NCBI GenBank assembly: GCA_013407085.1
Contig: JACCGJ010010491.1
Coordinates: 38,868 to 102,867 of the forward strand
Source of the DNA: Atriophallophorus winterbourni
Lineage: Eukaryota; Platyhelminthes; Trematoda; Plagiorchiida; Microphallidae
Direction: 5' to 3'
DNA length: 64,000 bases
Part shown: positions 21,541 through 33,320 of the stretch, piece after piece
Layout: every line of letters starts with the position of its first letter
How positions within the stretch are numbered: position 1 is the stretch's first letter
Program-made: the position numbers and the translations under genes
Notes under the pieces: generated by a model
Seen by the model: only the letters and a program-made list of their open reading frames with translations
What the model was told of the DNA's origin: nothing
The model's database searches: none

Positions 21541-24500
21541 ATGCCTAAAAAATCGAAACGGTTGATCCCTACTGGGAAACATATTGATAGTGAATTTAAT
21601 GACACTGCTGGTTCTGCCTCACATAGCTCTTGCTTGTCGCCTTTAGGTAGTTGTAATTTAGAACCTAAACCCGAACAGGCTATGCGGGATTTACAGCAGG
21701 AATTAGTAGTAGTGAAGGAAATGTTAGCTCAGTTGTGCCGATCCAACGACAATCCGGTGGCCAGTTTTCCCGTCGCTGATCGTCAACTTGAATCGGAAGT
21801 GAGCAAAGCGCCAAAGAGAATCGTGAAAGATTCTGCTTCACTTCCAAAGGTTGAATTATCATCATTTGATGGTAATCCAGTGGACTACTGGAAGTTTATA
21901 AGGCAGTTTGAATGCCATGTGGAATCAAAAACAACTGATTCTGGTCAGCTTCTATTGTACCTCACATATTATTGCCGAGGTAAAGCTCGAAATGCGATTG
22001 ACGCTTGCGTGATGTTGCCGCCTGAAGAAGGTTATATGAAGAGCACGCAGCATTCTAAAGGAAATGTTTGGCCTACCTCATGTTGTTGCACGCTCGTTAT
22101 TGAACGAGATGTTGAGTGAAGCAACACGGGTAAGAAACACTTCCGATAGTCTGTCAAACCTCGCCTCGAGGATGGAAAACTGCCAAATTGCTTTGAAGCA
22201 AATGGGTTGTGAAGCAGATTTAAATTCTGTAACCACCTTGGAAGGCGTTGTCAAGTGTCTACCTGTCGCCTTACAGCATCAGTGGGCTGATGCGGCGGAT
22301 CAACTCAGCATGGATGGCCATGGAGTCACATTTGAGCACCTGACACAATTTGTGTCACGGCGTGCACGTATCGCAAGGAGCAGGTTTGGGCAGCTGCTTG
22401 AAACAACTAGCTCAAACACGCATCATCAATCACCTCGTGCATACCCAATTGCGAGGAGTGGTTTCCAAACCACTGATAAAAGAAATGTTTTTGTCACCAC
22501 AAGTGATGTAAGGCCTAGCATGGAATGTTGCATTTGCCAGGCATCTCATGAGTTACAAAATTGTCCGAAATTTATTGAATCGGATGTCAAGTCGCGCTGG
22601 GAAATCGCCAGGCGCAACTCTGTTTGTTTCTTATGTCTGCGACCGTCACATGGCGCTGTGTCATGTAAATACAAGCCGTGGTGCACTGCCGAAAATTGCG
22701 GTAAACGACACCACACACTTCTACACTACAACCACGCTGCAGAGAAACCGTCCACGAATATTCACTGCAGTCATGCGGCATTCAGTGCAAAGTGTTCTTA
22801 GGTTCTGTACCCATCAAGATCGAGACTCCAAATGGGCTTATAAATGCAGTTGCCTTCTTGGATAGTGGTTCTGATACCACTTTGATTCTTAATGACTTCG
22901 TTGAACAGAACAGGATGCCTAAAAGTCCTGCGCAAGTTTCATTGACCACTTTGGGTCATCAGCGTAAACTTACTTGTTCTCGTTTGAAATTTAAAATACA
23001 CTCGTTTGACAGCAGTCAAGTAATCCACGTCCCTGAGGCTTACACAGTAGAAAAGTTGCCGCGTGTATCACAATGTCCAATGATAGCCTTGAGTGAACGG
23101 CCTGCATACTTGAAAGACGTTGACTTCCTTGATGTTAGTGATCAGCCTGTGACTGTGCTCATAGGCTGTGATGTCCCTGGAGCACATTGGGCGTTGGAAC
23201 AGCGCTTAGGAGGCAGGCGCCGTCCATTTGCAACCAAAACGCTGTTGGGGTGGATTCTGCAAGGCCCAGCATGCCAAACTCCAAAGGATATCTTGTGTTT
23301 GAATTCTTCCTTGGAGCAAGGGTCCATTGATGAATGTGTCAACCGTCTGTACAATGCAGAATTTGCAGACATATCCGCTGAAGGAAATGAACGATCGCGC
23401 GATGACGAAGATGCATTGTCGCTCGTAAGAGGATCAAAAATTATCGACGGTCATTTTCGGGTACCGCTACCTTGGAAGCCTGATAGAAGCAAACTGACCA
23501 CAAATTATTTGTCAGCGGAAAGGCGCTTAAGCTACTTGTGGCGTCGATTTGAACGCGATAGTGTTTTGTTCGAGCGTTACAGCAAGGTTATGGCACATCA
23601 TTTGGAGATTGGTTATATCGAACCCGTTCTGAATAATGCCACGGAGAATATTGTTTGGTATTTGCCTCACCATCCGCTTTTCAATCCTAAGAAACAGGAA
23701 AAGCTGAGAGTAGTTTTTGATTGTGCGGCTAAACACAATGGTGTGTCGTTGAATGATGTACTATTTCAAGGACCAAATCTGACAACAAATTTGATCGACG
23801 TATTGCTGCGCTTTCGATTACATGTATATGCTGTTGCTGCTGACATCGAAGAGATGTTCCTCCAAGTCAAAGTGCCAAACTATGATAGAGACGCACTTAG
23901 AATTCTCTGGTGGGAGGATAATGATATGCGGGGTTCCATTAAAAAATTTAGGATGACAGTTCATCCCTTTGGGGCAACGTCGTCCCTATTTTGCGCTACG
24001 TTTGCACGGCGTAAAACGGTCGAGGATTTCGGTCATTTATTTGAAGAACGAATTGGGAATTATGTTTCGAAACATTTTTATGTTGATGATTGTTTAGTAT
24101 CAGTGCCTACTCAGGAGGAAGCAAAGTCCTTGATGAGGCAGTTGTCATCATTGTTACGAATGGGAGGTTTTCGTTTGACAAAGTGGATTTCCAATGACCG
24201 TATCTTACTTGATGATGTGCCTGCGGATGACCGCGCACCCAACGTACGAGCCATTAGCCAAGATAAGCTACCGATGGAAAGAATGCTGGGTGTTAAATGG
24301 GATGCAGCTACAGACGAATATGCGTTTGATCTGAAACTTGCAAAACGCACAACAACGAAACGAAGTTTATTGTCAGTAGTCAGTGGTTTGCATGATCCAC
24401 TTGGCTTGATGAGTCCTTGGATTTTCCCTGGAAAGGAATCGCTACAACGTTGTTGCAGAAAACCTTTGGGTTGGGACGAACCGATGTGTGATGATATTCA

Positions 24501-26679
24501 GCTAGTGTGCGACAAGTAGATCAGCAGCATGCATTCAATCAAAAGGTTATGTGTTCCACGACGTATTTGCGAAGTAAATGAAGGTATGACATCCTTAATT
24601 CTACACGTCTTCAGTGATGCCTCGGAATATGGCCATGGCGCCGTTGCATACGGACTTTCATGTAGTGATTCAGTCATGTCGCCGGTTCGTCTCCTGTTTG
24701 CGAAATCTCGAGTGAATCCTCTGAAAACGGTATCCATTCCTAGGTTGGAATTGTCTGCAGCGGTTCTTGCGGTACGTGTATATTTGATACTAAAATCCGC
24801 TTTTGGTGAACTAGATAAAGACATCAACTTTTGGACTGATTCGATGACTGTTTTGTATTATATTACCAATCGAACTAGTCGCTCCTCAACGTTTGTAGCG
24901 AATCGCTTGACGTTCATACACGAACACACGATACCATGCCAGTGGAGGCATGTTGGTACCCGTTATAATCCAGCTGATTTGACCTCACGGGGTGCCATGG
25001 AGTTGTCTCAATTGGAATTTTGGTTAAACGGCCCTGACTTTCTAAGACAAACCATTGATACGTGGCCTGAAATTGTTAATCCGCAGCGCACCGAGCAAGC
25101 TGAATTCGAGCGTGTTAATTGTAACATTACGTCAAAGGATTCAGAACGAGGAATAGACAACATTCTTCATAGATTTTCTAGTTGGAAAAGACTTTTACGC
25201 TCCATTGCGTGGCTGGTCCGTTTCAAACGTTACATTGTTGTTATGTTTGCTCATCATTCCGATAGATCCTTATAGGTAGGCAAACTTGGTTTTGATGAAT
25301 TACAAAATGCCGAATCCGACGTTATTCGATTGACGCAGCGGAATGCCTTTGGAGACATAGTGCGAAGTGAACCCTGCAAAGTCAATTTTTCATCGTTGAG
25401 TAAATTACGCCCTTTCATTGACCAGTGTATGTTGAAGGTTAGTGGAAGACTGCAGCATTCTGATCTTGCAGTTGAAAGCGTTCATCCCGTAATAATTCCC
25501 AAGAAGCATAATGTTACTGACTTATTGATTCGTAACGTTCATTTGCTCGAAGGACATTCAGGGCCAGCGCATACCCTTAGCGTCCTGCGCAGAAAATTTT
25601 GGTCTATCGGTGGACTGTAATCTATAAAGCGGGTACTTGGAAAATGCCTCATCTGCAAAAGGTTAGATGCCAGACCCGCATCTGAACTGATGGCTGATCT
25701 ACCTTCAGTTCGCATTGCCACAGGCTCGTATCCTTTTGCCAAGGTGGGATTGGACTATTTTGGACCGTTTGAAGTAAAGCGAGGTCGATCTGTATGAAAA
25801 CGTTATGGATGTTTGTTTACTTGCTTGCAGTCACGCGCTGTTCATATAGAAGTAGACCATTCTATGGATACCGATTTCTTTTTGATGACGCTCTTCCGCT
25901 TCATTGGTCGTCGAGGTAAACCCTTAGTCATATATTCAGATAACGGATCCAACTTCGCCGGTGCTGAACGAGTGCTGTGTATTTGGTTGAAGGGATTGGA
26001 AAGCGACGGTTTATCGGAAAGTCTAGCTTCACACAGTATTAAATGGTGTTTTAACCCTCCATACTCTAGTCATCGAGGAGGTGTTTGGGAACGATTGATA
26101 AGATAAATTCGTCGTGCTTTGAATGTTACATGCGCACAACAAACACCATCCGACGAGACCCTGCAAACCGCCTTGATTGAAGTTGAGCGGATTTTGAACA
26201 ACAGACCGCTTGTTCCTTTTTCTTTAGACGACATCGACTCTCTTTCGCTGTGTCCCAACGACTTGTTGCTTAATCGCTCAAATGATGGAATGCGTTCTGA
26301 AGATGGGGTTGTTGACAGTTACAAGAGAAATTGGAAACAATCGCTGCACTTGGCGAACGTCTTTTGGATGCGTTGGAAGTCAGAGTATCTACCACTACTA
26401 CAGACAAGACAGAAGTGGATCCATCGTAAACGTTATTTTCGCGTTGTGGATATCGTACTAGTGAACAATGTTGAAGCTCCGAAGCGTGCTTGGCCACTAG
26501 GTATTGTTGTGGATATTCACGTGAGCGAAGATAATTTAGTCAGGTCTGTTGTTGTTCGTACAAAGAATCGTTTGGTTACCCGCGATATACGGAAAATTTG
26601 TCTGCTGGAAGGATCTCAAGAAGACGAAGGCCCGGAGGTTGGCGCGTTGGCGCAAATAGGGCAAGCCCGAACTTCTTAA
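21541..26679 (+). pseudogene. BEL/Pao gag-pol, multiply broken
   Basis: Gag (21541-22790) has the FDGNPVDYWKFIRQFE block and zinc-knuckle-like motifs CCICQASHELQNC, CFLCLRPSHGAVSC and CGKRHHTLLHY. Protease (FLDSGSDTTLI) lies at 22.86 kb. RT has FRMTVHPFGATSSLF and HFYVDDCLVS (catalytic YVDD, 24.08 kb). RNase H begins HVFSDASEYGHGAVAY (24.61 kb). Integrase has an H/C zinc region (25.5-25.7 kb), GLDYFGPF, YSDNGSNFAG and GGVWERL for the D-D-E triad, and a tail ending RDIRKICLLEGSQ. Frame 1 is interrupted by a shift into frame 2 between about 22037 and 22795 and by in-frame stops near 24517, 25273, 25618, 25795 and 26104. It cannot encode a functional polyprotein. Relatives include the BEL/Pao elements of schistosomes. 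Confidence 0.88.
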
Positions 26680-26905
26680 AGGGTCAGGAGCAAAGCTGGA
26701 GGACGTGGTGAGTCTACGTTTGGCAAATGTTTTCTGTATAAAAAGCCACATATGTCCAGTGATAGCAATGCGGTGTGGCGTGTGTGACTAGCTACTCAAT
26801 AAAGTCATTTGCCGTTTGTCTTGCGTTTTTTGGGTCAAGATTGGAGTAGTTGGGTAGGGAGGCGGAACCAATCAGTTAATTTCATCCAGAACACCAGGTT
26901 TAGAA

Positions 26906-27397
26906 GGAATTTGACGAAATTTTTGTTTAAAATTCCTTCTTATTTTCTGTTTGAACAATTGGATTCTTCTTAATTCTCAACAATTTTATCTCACATTGTT
27001 TTTGTGTACACATTTTCCTTATGCACTTGTATACCCCGTTTTGTTTCACTGAAGTAAGTTATGTTGCTTGGCTGCCATTAAAATTCCACATATTTTGCTC
27101 GTGATATTTGGAGAAAACAGAGACGATTGTTCACCATTGTATTGGTAATTTTATTCCTTTGCATTCATCATTTGGCAGTCTATCTTGACAGCATTGGCTG
27201 AATTTGTTGTTGTAATTTGGAAACTTTGAGCATTTTTGGCTCACATCATTTGTACAACCCGGTACAGTTGAGGTTTGTCTATTGTAATTGTCAATTAATC
27301 TTGTTAATAGAACGGTAGAAAACTCGAATCATTGTTCTGAATTGTCGAACTAAAAAACGGGTGGACTACGCGTTAAACAGCGACTTTAGTCGTTACA
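26906..27397 (+). repeat. BEL1 3' LTR
   Basis: About 492 bp, ending TTACA before the AGCAA duplication. A purine-rich stretch (TAGGGAGGCGGAA, about 26857) just upstream could be the polypurine tract. It keeps about 100 bases near its 3' end that the 5' LTR lacks, including a 17-base block shared with the BEL2 LTR (27357-27373). Confidence 0.8.
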
Positions 27398-28625
27398 AGC
27401 AATACAATTATTGCTGAGAATTTCGACATAACTTGCACCTGCAGGAAATACCCCCATTTTTAATAAATTTTTATCGTTCTCTAAAATGAATAATGTTTTA
27501 GCTTTCAGACAGACTGTGAATAAGCCTACAACGATTTAGAACCGAGTTTCACTCTAGGTGCTGATGACAGCAGCGTTTAAATTTTAGCTCCACTGCCCGG
27601 TTGCGACCATAATATGCAAGTTGCGTTCTGCGCCTTTCCCGGAAGCCAGCCTATATACATAATGATGAAAATCTTCTCGTAGCTAACGACTGGACCGAGT
27701 TTTAGCTTAATCATACTTCAATAGCATTTCTTCGATTTTGCATGATAAGGTTTTAATATGCCTTCGCTATTCGTCTACCTCTCACACCAGGTAAAGTAAC
27801 CGTAACTCGATAACCCTACCCATAAAAGATTTCTCGCCTCTGTGCTTCTGTGACAAATAAGTTTGACTTCTTCTCTGTTATAGACCGACGTGAGCTCTGT
27901 AAATCTCTCCCAAGTATTATTATTCGCCTTCTTGATCTTTAGGAATGAAAGGCTTCATGGAGTGACTCAAAAACTACATATTTAAATACTCTTGCGAAGA
28001 ATAGTTTTATCCCATTAAACGTGACATACCTTTAATCATATATTGAAAAGTAAATAAAGAATTAGTAACTACTGACGCGCTCACTATAAGTCAGGCATCC
28101 TATACATTCTTTAGCAGCTCGTTTAATAACAGCCTTCACCATCCACCGGCAAAATTACAATTCCCTTTATTACTATTTACTACTTTACTTTGACTTAACA
28201 AGAAGTAAAAGAAATTTCTCGTAGAAATAAAACCTCATTAAAACCCCAATGGTGTAGATCTTACATCAAGCATCTAACACAACAACAGTGAACATTTTTT
28301 CTTAGTAGAAATAAATCTCTTGAATATTTCTATCAAATCCGTTATTTTTCCAACCAATTGGAAACATTTGGTTATTATCCCTCACTTAAAATCCGGTAAT
28401 TCGAACCTCGTTACGAATTTTCGGCTTATTATAATACTACTAATCTCTAGGTTATTTGAAAGTAAATTGAAAAATCTTTGTTGCACTACCTTGGCCTAAA
28501 AGCGTTCTCCTAAGTCCAACATGGTTTCCTAAACAAAATGTCTTGCGTGACCTGTCAGTAGGAATAATTATTTCACATAATCACTAATCTTGACCAAGAA
28601 TTAGCAGTGAAAGTTGTATTCCTAG

Positions 28626-29200
28626 TGTATTGTCTGTGACGTGAGTTACGCGTAGTCCACCCGTTTCTTATTTCGACAAATTCAAAACAACGATTGGGAT
28701 ATTCTACGTTACTGTAATTAACAACAATTACAACAAAAATAACTATACAAACCTTAATTGTATAGGAACGTCACAGCAACAATGGAGCCAAATACTCCAG
28801 AATCAAATTCAATTCAAACAATAGACGACCTGATATAAAAATAAGAAGAATCGATTTACCAAAATGTCGTCCAAACTTTCTGTGAAAATCAAAAATGACA
28901 CTCAAAATAGCGTCCAAATTCAAGCAAAATACTGAAGCCCAAAATGGCAACCAAATTCCGCAACAATGACCGACAATGGCAGAAACAATAAATTAAAACA
29001 AACATTTGACCGAAGGCGTGTACAGAAAAGATTTACAATAACAGAAATAATTACAAAAAGAAAAGTTTTATATCAAAATACTGTAGGAAAATTAAACACA
29101 AGCAAAATCTATTACACAAAATTCAGGTTTTGTAACTAGGTTCAAAATAAAAGGAATGTTGAAGGGAAAGGAAGAATTTCAAACTACTTTGAACCTTACA
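28626..29200 (-). repeat. BEL2 3' LTR (left copy)
   Basis: Direct repeat of 31707-32281. In element orientation this is the downstream LTR. It contains the block ACGCGTAGTCCACCCGT (28648-28664), the reverse complement of the block in the BEL1 3' LTR. Confidence 0.9.
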
Positions 29201-29298
29201 CCTCCGACCAAATTCTTTCTAGGGCTCAACTGTACAACGATTGTTCGACGAATACCCTAACGAATTCAGAGCAGCAAATGACTTTATTTAGTGGCGAG

Positions 29299-31380
29299 TC
29301 ACTTCCGCCACATTACATCACCATCATTGGATATTAGTAGCTTTTTATAGAGAATGCGGTTGCAAGCCGCAGACTCACCACATCCTCCGGTGATGCTTCT
29401 TGCCTTATAAAGAAGAGTTGTCCTGATCCTTACCCAAGTCACCCACCTCTCTTGGGACCCTTCTAACAAACATACTTTCCGAATATCACGCCGGATCACG
29501 CCATCCTTTGTTCGTATGCTGACCGTTCGTACCAAACCATCATCACTCACTTCCGCTGTCTCAATAATACCAAGCGGCCACGACATTTTCGACAATTCTT
29601 CAGACACAACCAATACTACATCACCGGGAATCAAATTGTGACGTGTGTTGATCCATCGTTGTCGTTCTTGTGTTTGTGCGGTGAGAACACTTACATGATT
29701 AACAACTGTCGAACAATCGGTTGGTCCCTGTAGCACCCATCCAAGTAACGTCTTGGTAGCGAATGGCTGCTTTCGACCACTTACACGTTGTTCAAGCACC
29801 CAATGCGCTTCCGGTACGTTACAGCCAATAAGCAAAGTTATTTCTCTTCCCACATTCTCTGAAAACTTCAGATCTTTCAAATGTGCATACCTCGTGCTGA
29901 TCATATTTGGAGATTTCAGCACTGCTTCAGGTAACTTTGAAACCGTGTAAGCTTCGGCAACATGAATTATTTCATCACTGTCTACCGAATGCACATCGAA
30001 ACTTAACAACGAACTTTTCAACTTTCGATGTAGACCAAGTGTTGCTATCGACACATCAACTGGCGCACTAGGCATACAAAATTTCTCAACAAAACTCTGC
30101 GAGATCAAAGTTGTATCAGAGCCATTATCAAGTAAAGCCACGGCTGGAACAAGTCCAACTGGCGTGTCAATGTTCACTGTCAGGTAGCCTAAGCTTACTG
30201 CTGTACTGAGAGCAGTAACACTGCAGTTTATACTTTTCAGTTGCTCATTAGGACGATCATAATGCAGCGAAGAATGGTGTCGTCTATTACAACCTTCAAC
30301 GGAACAAGTATTCGTAATCTTGCAATCGAATGCCCTGTGAGACCGGCATAAGCAAACGTAACATATTCCATGCTGCTTAGCCATATTCCATCTGGCTTTT
30401 ACGTCAGCCTCCTGATAAACAGGACAATCTTCTATCTTATGAGGTCCTCTACATTGAAAACATTCAACCAGCATTGGCCTCGGTTCCCTCGTAGTCATAA
30501 ACACCCTCCTTCCATCTGGCATTCTTGGTTTCTCTGATGGCTTCGAAGAGACAGATGTTCTATCTATTAGCATGCCAAATCTGCTCCTGGCAATTCTTGC
30601 TCTCCGAGATACGAACTCGGTCAGACTGGCAAAATCAACTTCTGACCCGTCAGCAAGCATTGTATCCGCTGCGTCAGCCCACTGCTGTTGTAACGCAACA
30701 GGGAAGCATTTCACTAATCCTTCCAAAGTTGTGACTGAATTCAAATCAGCGTCACACTTCATTTGCTTCAATGTGATTTGGCAATTTTCCATTTTTATGG
30801 CCAAATCAGACAAACCATCGACTTTGTTGGAAAGTCTTCTAGCTTCATCAAGCAACTCCTCTAATGTTGACCTGGCAATTACATGTGGTAGTCCAAACAA
30901 ATCTTTTAAAAACATCTTTGCCAGCGTATAACACTCAGTGGGTTGTAGCATGACACATGCATCAATTGCTTCTCGAGCCTTGCCCCGACAATAATACATC
31001 AAATACAATAGTCGCTGGCCTGGATCCATAAGCCTCGACTCAATGTTACATTCAAACTGTTTCAAGAACTTCCAATAGTCTGTCGGATTACCGTCGAAGT
31101 AAGATAATTCTACTTTAGGCAATCCCATACTCATGTTCATCGCTCGTTGCAAATAGCTTACCGCCGAGTCGAACCCTTCAGTTTTGCTACTTGTACCGGC
31201 GATCAAGTTTACTTCTTCAGCGACTCCTCGTCGCTCCTTTGTCAAGCGCTCTATCGTTGATCTAGCAGCATCTAAATCGCGCTTTAATTGTAACACTTGT
31301 TGAGAACTCGCACTGCCATCTCTATCATCATCGTTTTCCTTAGAAGCTATCTTAGGCATACTAGATGAAATATACAACAA
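29299..31380 (-). CDS. BEL/Pao Gag-protease fused in frame to integrase C-terminal tail
   Basis: 693 codons, uninterrupted. Residues 1-75 contain a likely coiled coil (LQLKRDLDAARSTIERLTK). The Gag block FDGNPTDYWKFLKQFE follows at about 100, then zinc-knuckle motifs CFQCRGPHKIEDC and CYVCLCRSHRAFDC and the CNRRHHSSLHY motif around 310-390. The retropepsin motif is ALLDNGSDTTLI near 420-430. After TLLGWVLQGP (about 565) and a short stretch, the frame jumps near base 29670 to the end of integrase (INTRHNLIPGDVVLV, then RDIRKVCLLEGSQ). Comparison with BEL1 shows that RT, RNase H, and the zinc and catalytic parts of integrase are missing, yet the frame stays open. The protease active site reads D-N-G rather than D-S-G or D-T-G, which may impair it. 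Confidence 0.88.
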   Translation of the reverse strand: MLYISSSMPKIASKENDDDRDGSASSQQVLQLKRDLDAARSTIERLTKERRGVAEEVNLIAGTSSKTEGFDSAVSYLQRAMNMSMGLPKVELSYFDGNPTDYWKFLKQFECNIESRLMDPGQRLLYLMYYCRGKAREAIDACVMLQPTECYTLAKMFLKDLFGLPHVIARSTLEELLDEARRLSNKVDGLSDLAIKMENCQITLKQMKCDADLNSVTTLEGLVKCFPVALQQQWADAADTMLADGSEVDFASLTEFVSRRARIARSRFGMLIDRTSVSSKPSEKPRMPDGRRVFMTTREPRPMLVECFQCRGPHKIEDCPVYQEADVKARWNMAKQHGICYVCLCRSHRAFDCKITNTCSVEGCNRRHHSSLHYDRPNEQLKSINCSVTALSTAVSLGYLTVNIDTPVGLVPAVALLDNGSDTTLISQSFVEKFCMPSAPVDVSIATLGLHRKLKSSLLSFDVHSVDSDEIIHVAEAYTVSKLPEAVLKSPNMISTRYAHLKDLKFSENVGREITLLIGCNVPEAHWVLEQRVSGRKQPFATKTLLGWVLQGPTDCSTVVNHVSVLTAQTQERQRWINTRHNLIPGDVVLVVSEELSKMSWPLGIIETAEVSDDGLVRTVSIRTKDGVIRRDIRKVCLLEGSQERWVTWVRIRTTLLYKARSITGGCGESAACNRILYKKLLISNDGDVMWRK

Positions 31381-31706
31381 TGTTCCAAAACGACAAAAAA
31401 TAAATAAAAAGGGGACGTCACCAAAGTTGTGAACAGGGATTGACTGTCAAATGTTCAATGTCACGACGATCGGGGAGTTCTTCGCCAATTTTGCTCAATA
31501 TAGCTTCAATTGAACGAACCAAAATGCGTATTTTCTCCGGTTGAGACAAATACTGTACCAGTCAGAAGACAAGTTGTGATGCGAATCCAATTGAAACGAT
31601 CCAACTTGAGCACAGAAACCGAATTGATGCAATTCACGAATTGAGTACTTCTCGCCAAGATCGAGAAGAATCAAATTCCCAATTAAGTACTCCCAAAATT
31701 AAGTAC

Positions 31707-32281
31707 TGTATTGTCTGTGACGTGAGTTACGCGTAGTCCACCCGTTTCTTATTTCGACAAATTCAAAACAACGATTGGGATATTCTACGGTACTGTAATT
31801 AACAACAATTACAACAAAAATAACTATACAAACCTTAATTGTATAGGAACGTCACAGCAACAATGGAGCCAAATACTCCAGAATCAAATTCAATTCAAAC
31901 AATAGACGACCTGATATAAAAATAAGAAGAATCGATTTACCAAAATGTCGTCCAAACTTTCTGTGAAAATCAAAAATGACACTCAAAATAGCGTCCAAAT
32001 TCAAGCAAAATACTGAAGCCCAAAATGGCAACCAAATTCCGCAACAATGACCGACAATGGCAGAAACAATAAATTAAAACAAACATTTGACCGAATGCGT
32101 GTACAGAAAAGATTTACAATAACAGAAATAATTACAAAAAGAAAAGTTTTATATCAAAATACTGTAGGAAAATTAAACACAAGCAAAATCTATTACACAA
32201 AATTCAGGTTTTGTAACTAGGTTCAAAATAAAAGGAATGTTGAAGGGAAAGGAAGAATTTCAAACTACTTTGAACCTCACA
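31707..32281 (-). repeat. BEL2 5' LTR (right copy)
   Basis: 575-bp direct repeat of the left LTR. Observed differences include GGTACT for GTTACT, ATGCGTG for AGGCGTG and CCTCACA for CCTTACA. In element orientation it precedes the ORF, with a leader at 31381-31706. Confidence 0.9.
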
Positions 32282-33320
32282 CCTAGACATCGGTAAAGCT
32301 TTCAATCGGTTTCCCCACAAGCTACTCCTTTTGAAATTTTTGGACTTAGGTATTCATGGGCCTTTAAAAAATGTTTTCATTTTTTTCTGTCTGATCGCAC
32401 CTTTTTTAACGTTAACGGTGTTATTTCACATAATCAGCTGATTACAAGTGGCGTAAGTCATGGCGTTGTAGGCCCCCTTATTATTTTAATCTATGTTTAT
32501 GATTACTATGAACTCTTTATCTTCGCTGATGACTTAAATGTCGTCCTATCATTTCCACTTAGTGAAATGCCCGACACCCTGATATATATTAACAGTGATC
32601 TTGCCTCTCTATCAAGCTTGGGCGCACAATGAAGAATAACATTTTCTGCTCCTAAAACAGACTATATGGGATTAGGCTGCTTAATTCCCTGTGACACAAT
32701 AACATTAAATGGCTCAGTCATTACTCCTTCTGTAGAAATGAGGGACCTCAGATTTAGAGATTAATAGATTTCTATTTTCTCGACTTTAATGAGCAAGCCA
32801 GTCACCTTCTCAGGAGAGCATGAAAAACACTTTGGCTTACTTAACCTAAAATTCCTCTTATGTGAAAGTGAAATTGCACTATATAAAATGAAGGTCCTGG
32901 CAATTCTTGGTAATTGTAAAATAGTCTATTCTCACATTGGTATTCGTGAATGATTTCTTTTGGAGAACCTTCAACGAACTTTGGACTTCTCTCCCTCTGT
33001 TACTGTTACTTCACTAAGTGAAATTCTGAGGACAAATTCTTCAGTTGAGAAATTATACTCACGTGATATCCCGAATTTCTGATTCAATTTCGTGTTTTTT
33101 TCATATCATTATGTTATGGGTTCTGGTAATATACGTTGGTTGACATTAGCTAAAAAAGTGAATAGTTGCCAGACACTAGATACGCTTTTACATTACGTAA
33201 TCATAAAATTACTTTCGATTACATTTACTATGCACTATTATTTATACAACTGGCTCTTATTTTGTATTTGTCCCTGAAATGTCACATTTTTATTTATCGT
33301 GTGAACTAACAAAATTTACC

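Larger units (their letters stand above)
20942..27402 (+). mobile_element. BEL/Pao LTR retrotransposon BEL1 with 5-bp target duplication
   Basis: Target duplication AGCAA at 20942-20946 and 27398-27402 flanks an element of 6451 bp beginning TGTAA and ending TTACA. The 5' LTR is about 20947-21349 and the 3' LTR about 26906-27397. They are collinear and nearly identical from TGACGAAATTTTT onward, but differ at the 3' end (see findings) and in the first few bases. The internal region encodes gag, protease, RT, RNase H and integrase in BEL/Pao order. It sits in the endonuclease region of CR1-D and its insertion is in register with that reading frame. Confidence 0.85.
28626..32281 (-). mobile_element. 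BEL/Pao element BEL2, recent non-autonomous deletion derivative
   Basis: The 3656-bp element lies between perfect 5-bp target duplications CCTAG (28621-28625 and 32282-32286). Both LTRs are 575 bp (28626-29200 and 31707-32281), begin TG and end CA on the plus strand, and differ at only about three positions that I could spot, so insertion was recent. The single internal ORF runs on the minus strand from 31380 to 29299. RT, RNase H and the integrase core are absent. It is inserted in the RT region of CR1-D, in opposite orientation to BEL1 about 1.2 kb away. Gag is clearly homologous to that of BEL1. Movement must have used enzymes supplied in trans. Confidence 0.92.
20650..33320 (+). mobile_element. 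Decayed CR1 copy (CR1-D) carrying two nested BEL/Pao elements
   Basis: Three separated stretches read as one CR1 ORF2 collinear with the intact copy at 35.3-38.2 kb. 20650-20946 is the endonuclease start (ITETWTFNDV, then FTEASIAQLSN). 27403-28620 is the endonuclease end (ENFDI, then LAPLPGCDH) and RT start (FPTNWKHLVIIPHLKSG). 32287-33260 is the RT palm (DIGKAFNR, SHGVVGPLIILIYV, FIFADDLNVVLSF) and thumb (SEIALYKMKVLAI). The breaks coincide exactly with the two BEL insertions and their target duplications. Many stops and frameshifts show that it was long dead before or after the insertions. Confidence 0.8.

Noticed and set aside
22037..22801. Programmed frameshift in BEL1 gag
   Set aside because: BEL2 encodes the same region in one frame, and BEL1 has several other stops, so two ordinary indels explain it better.
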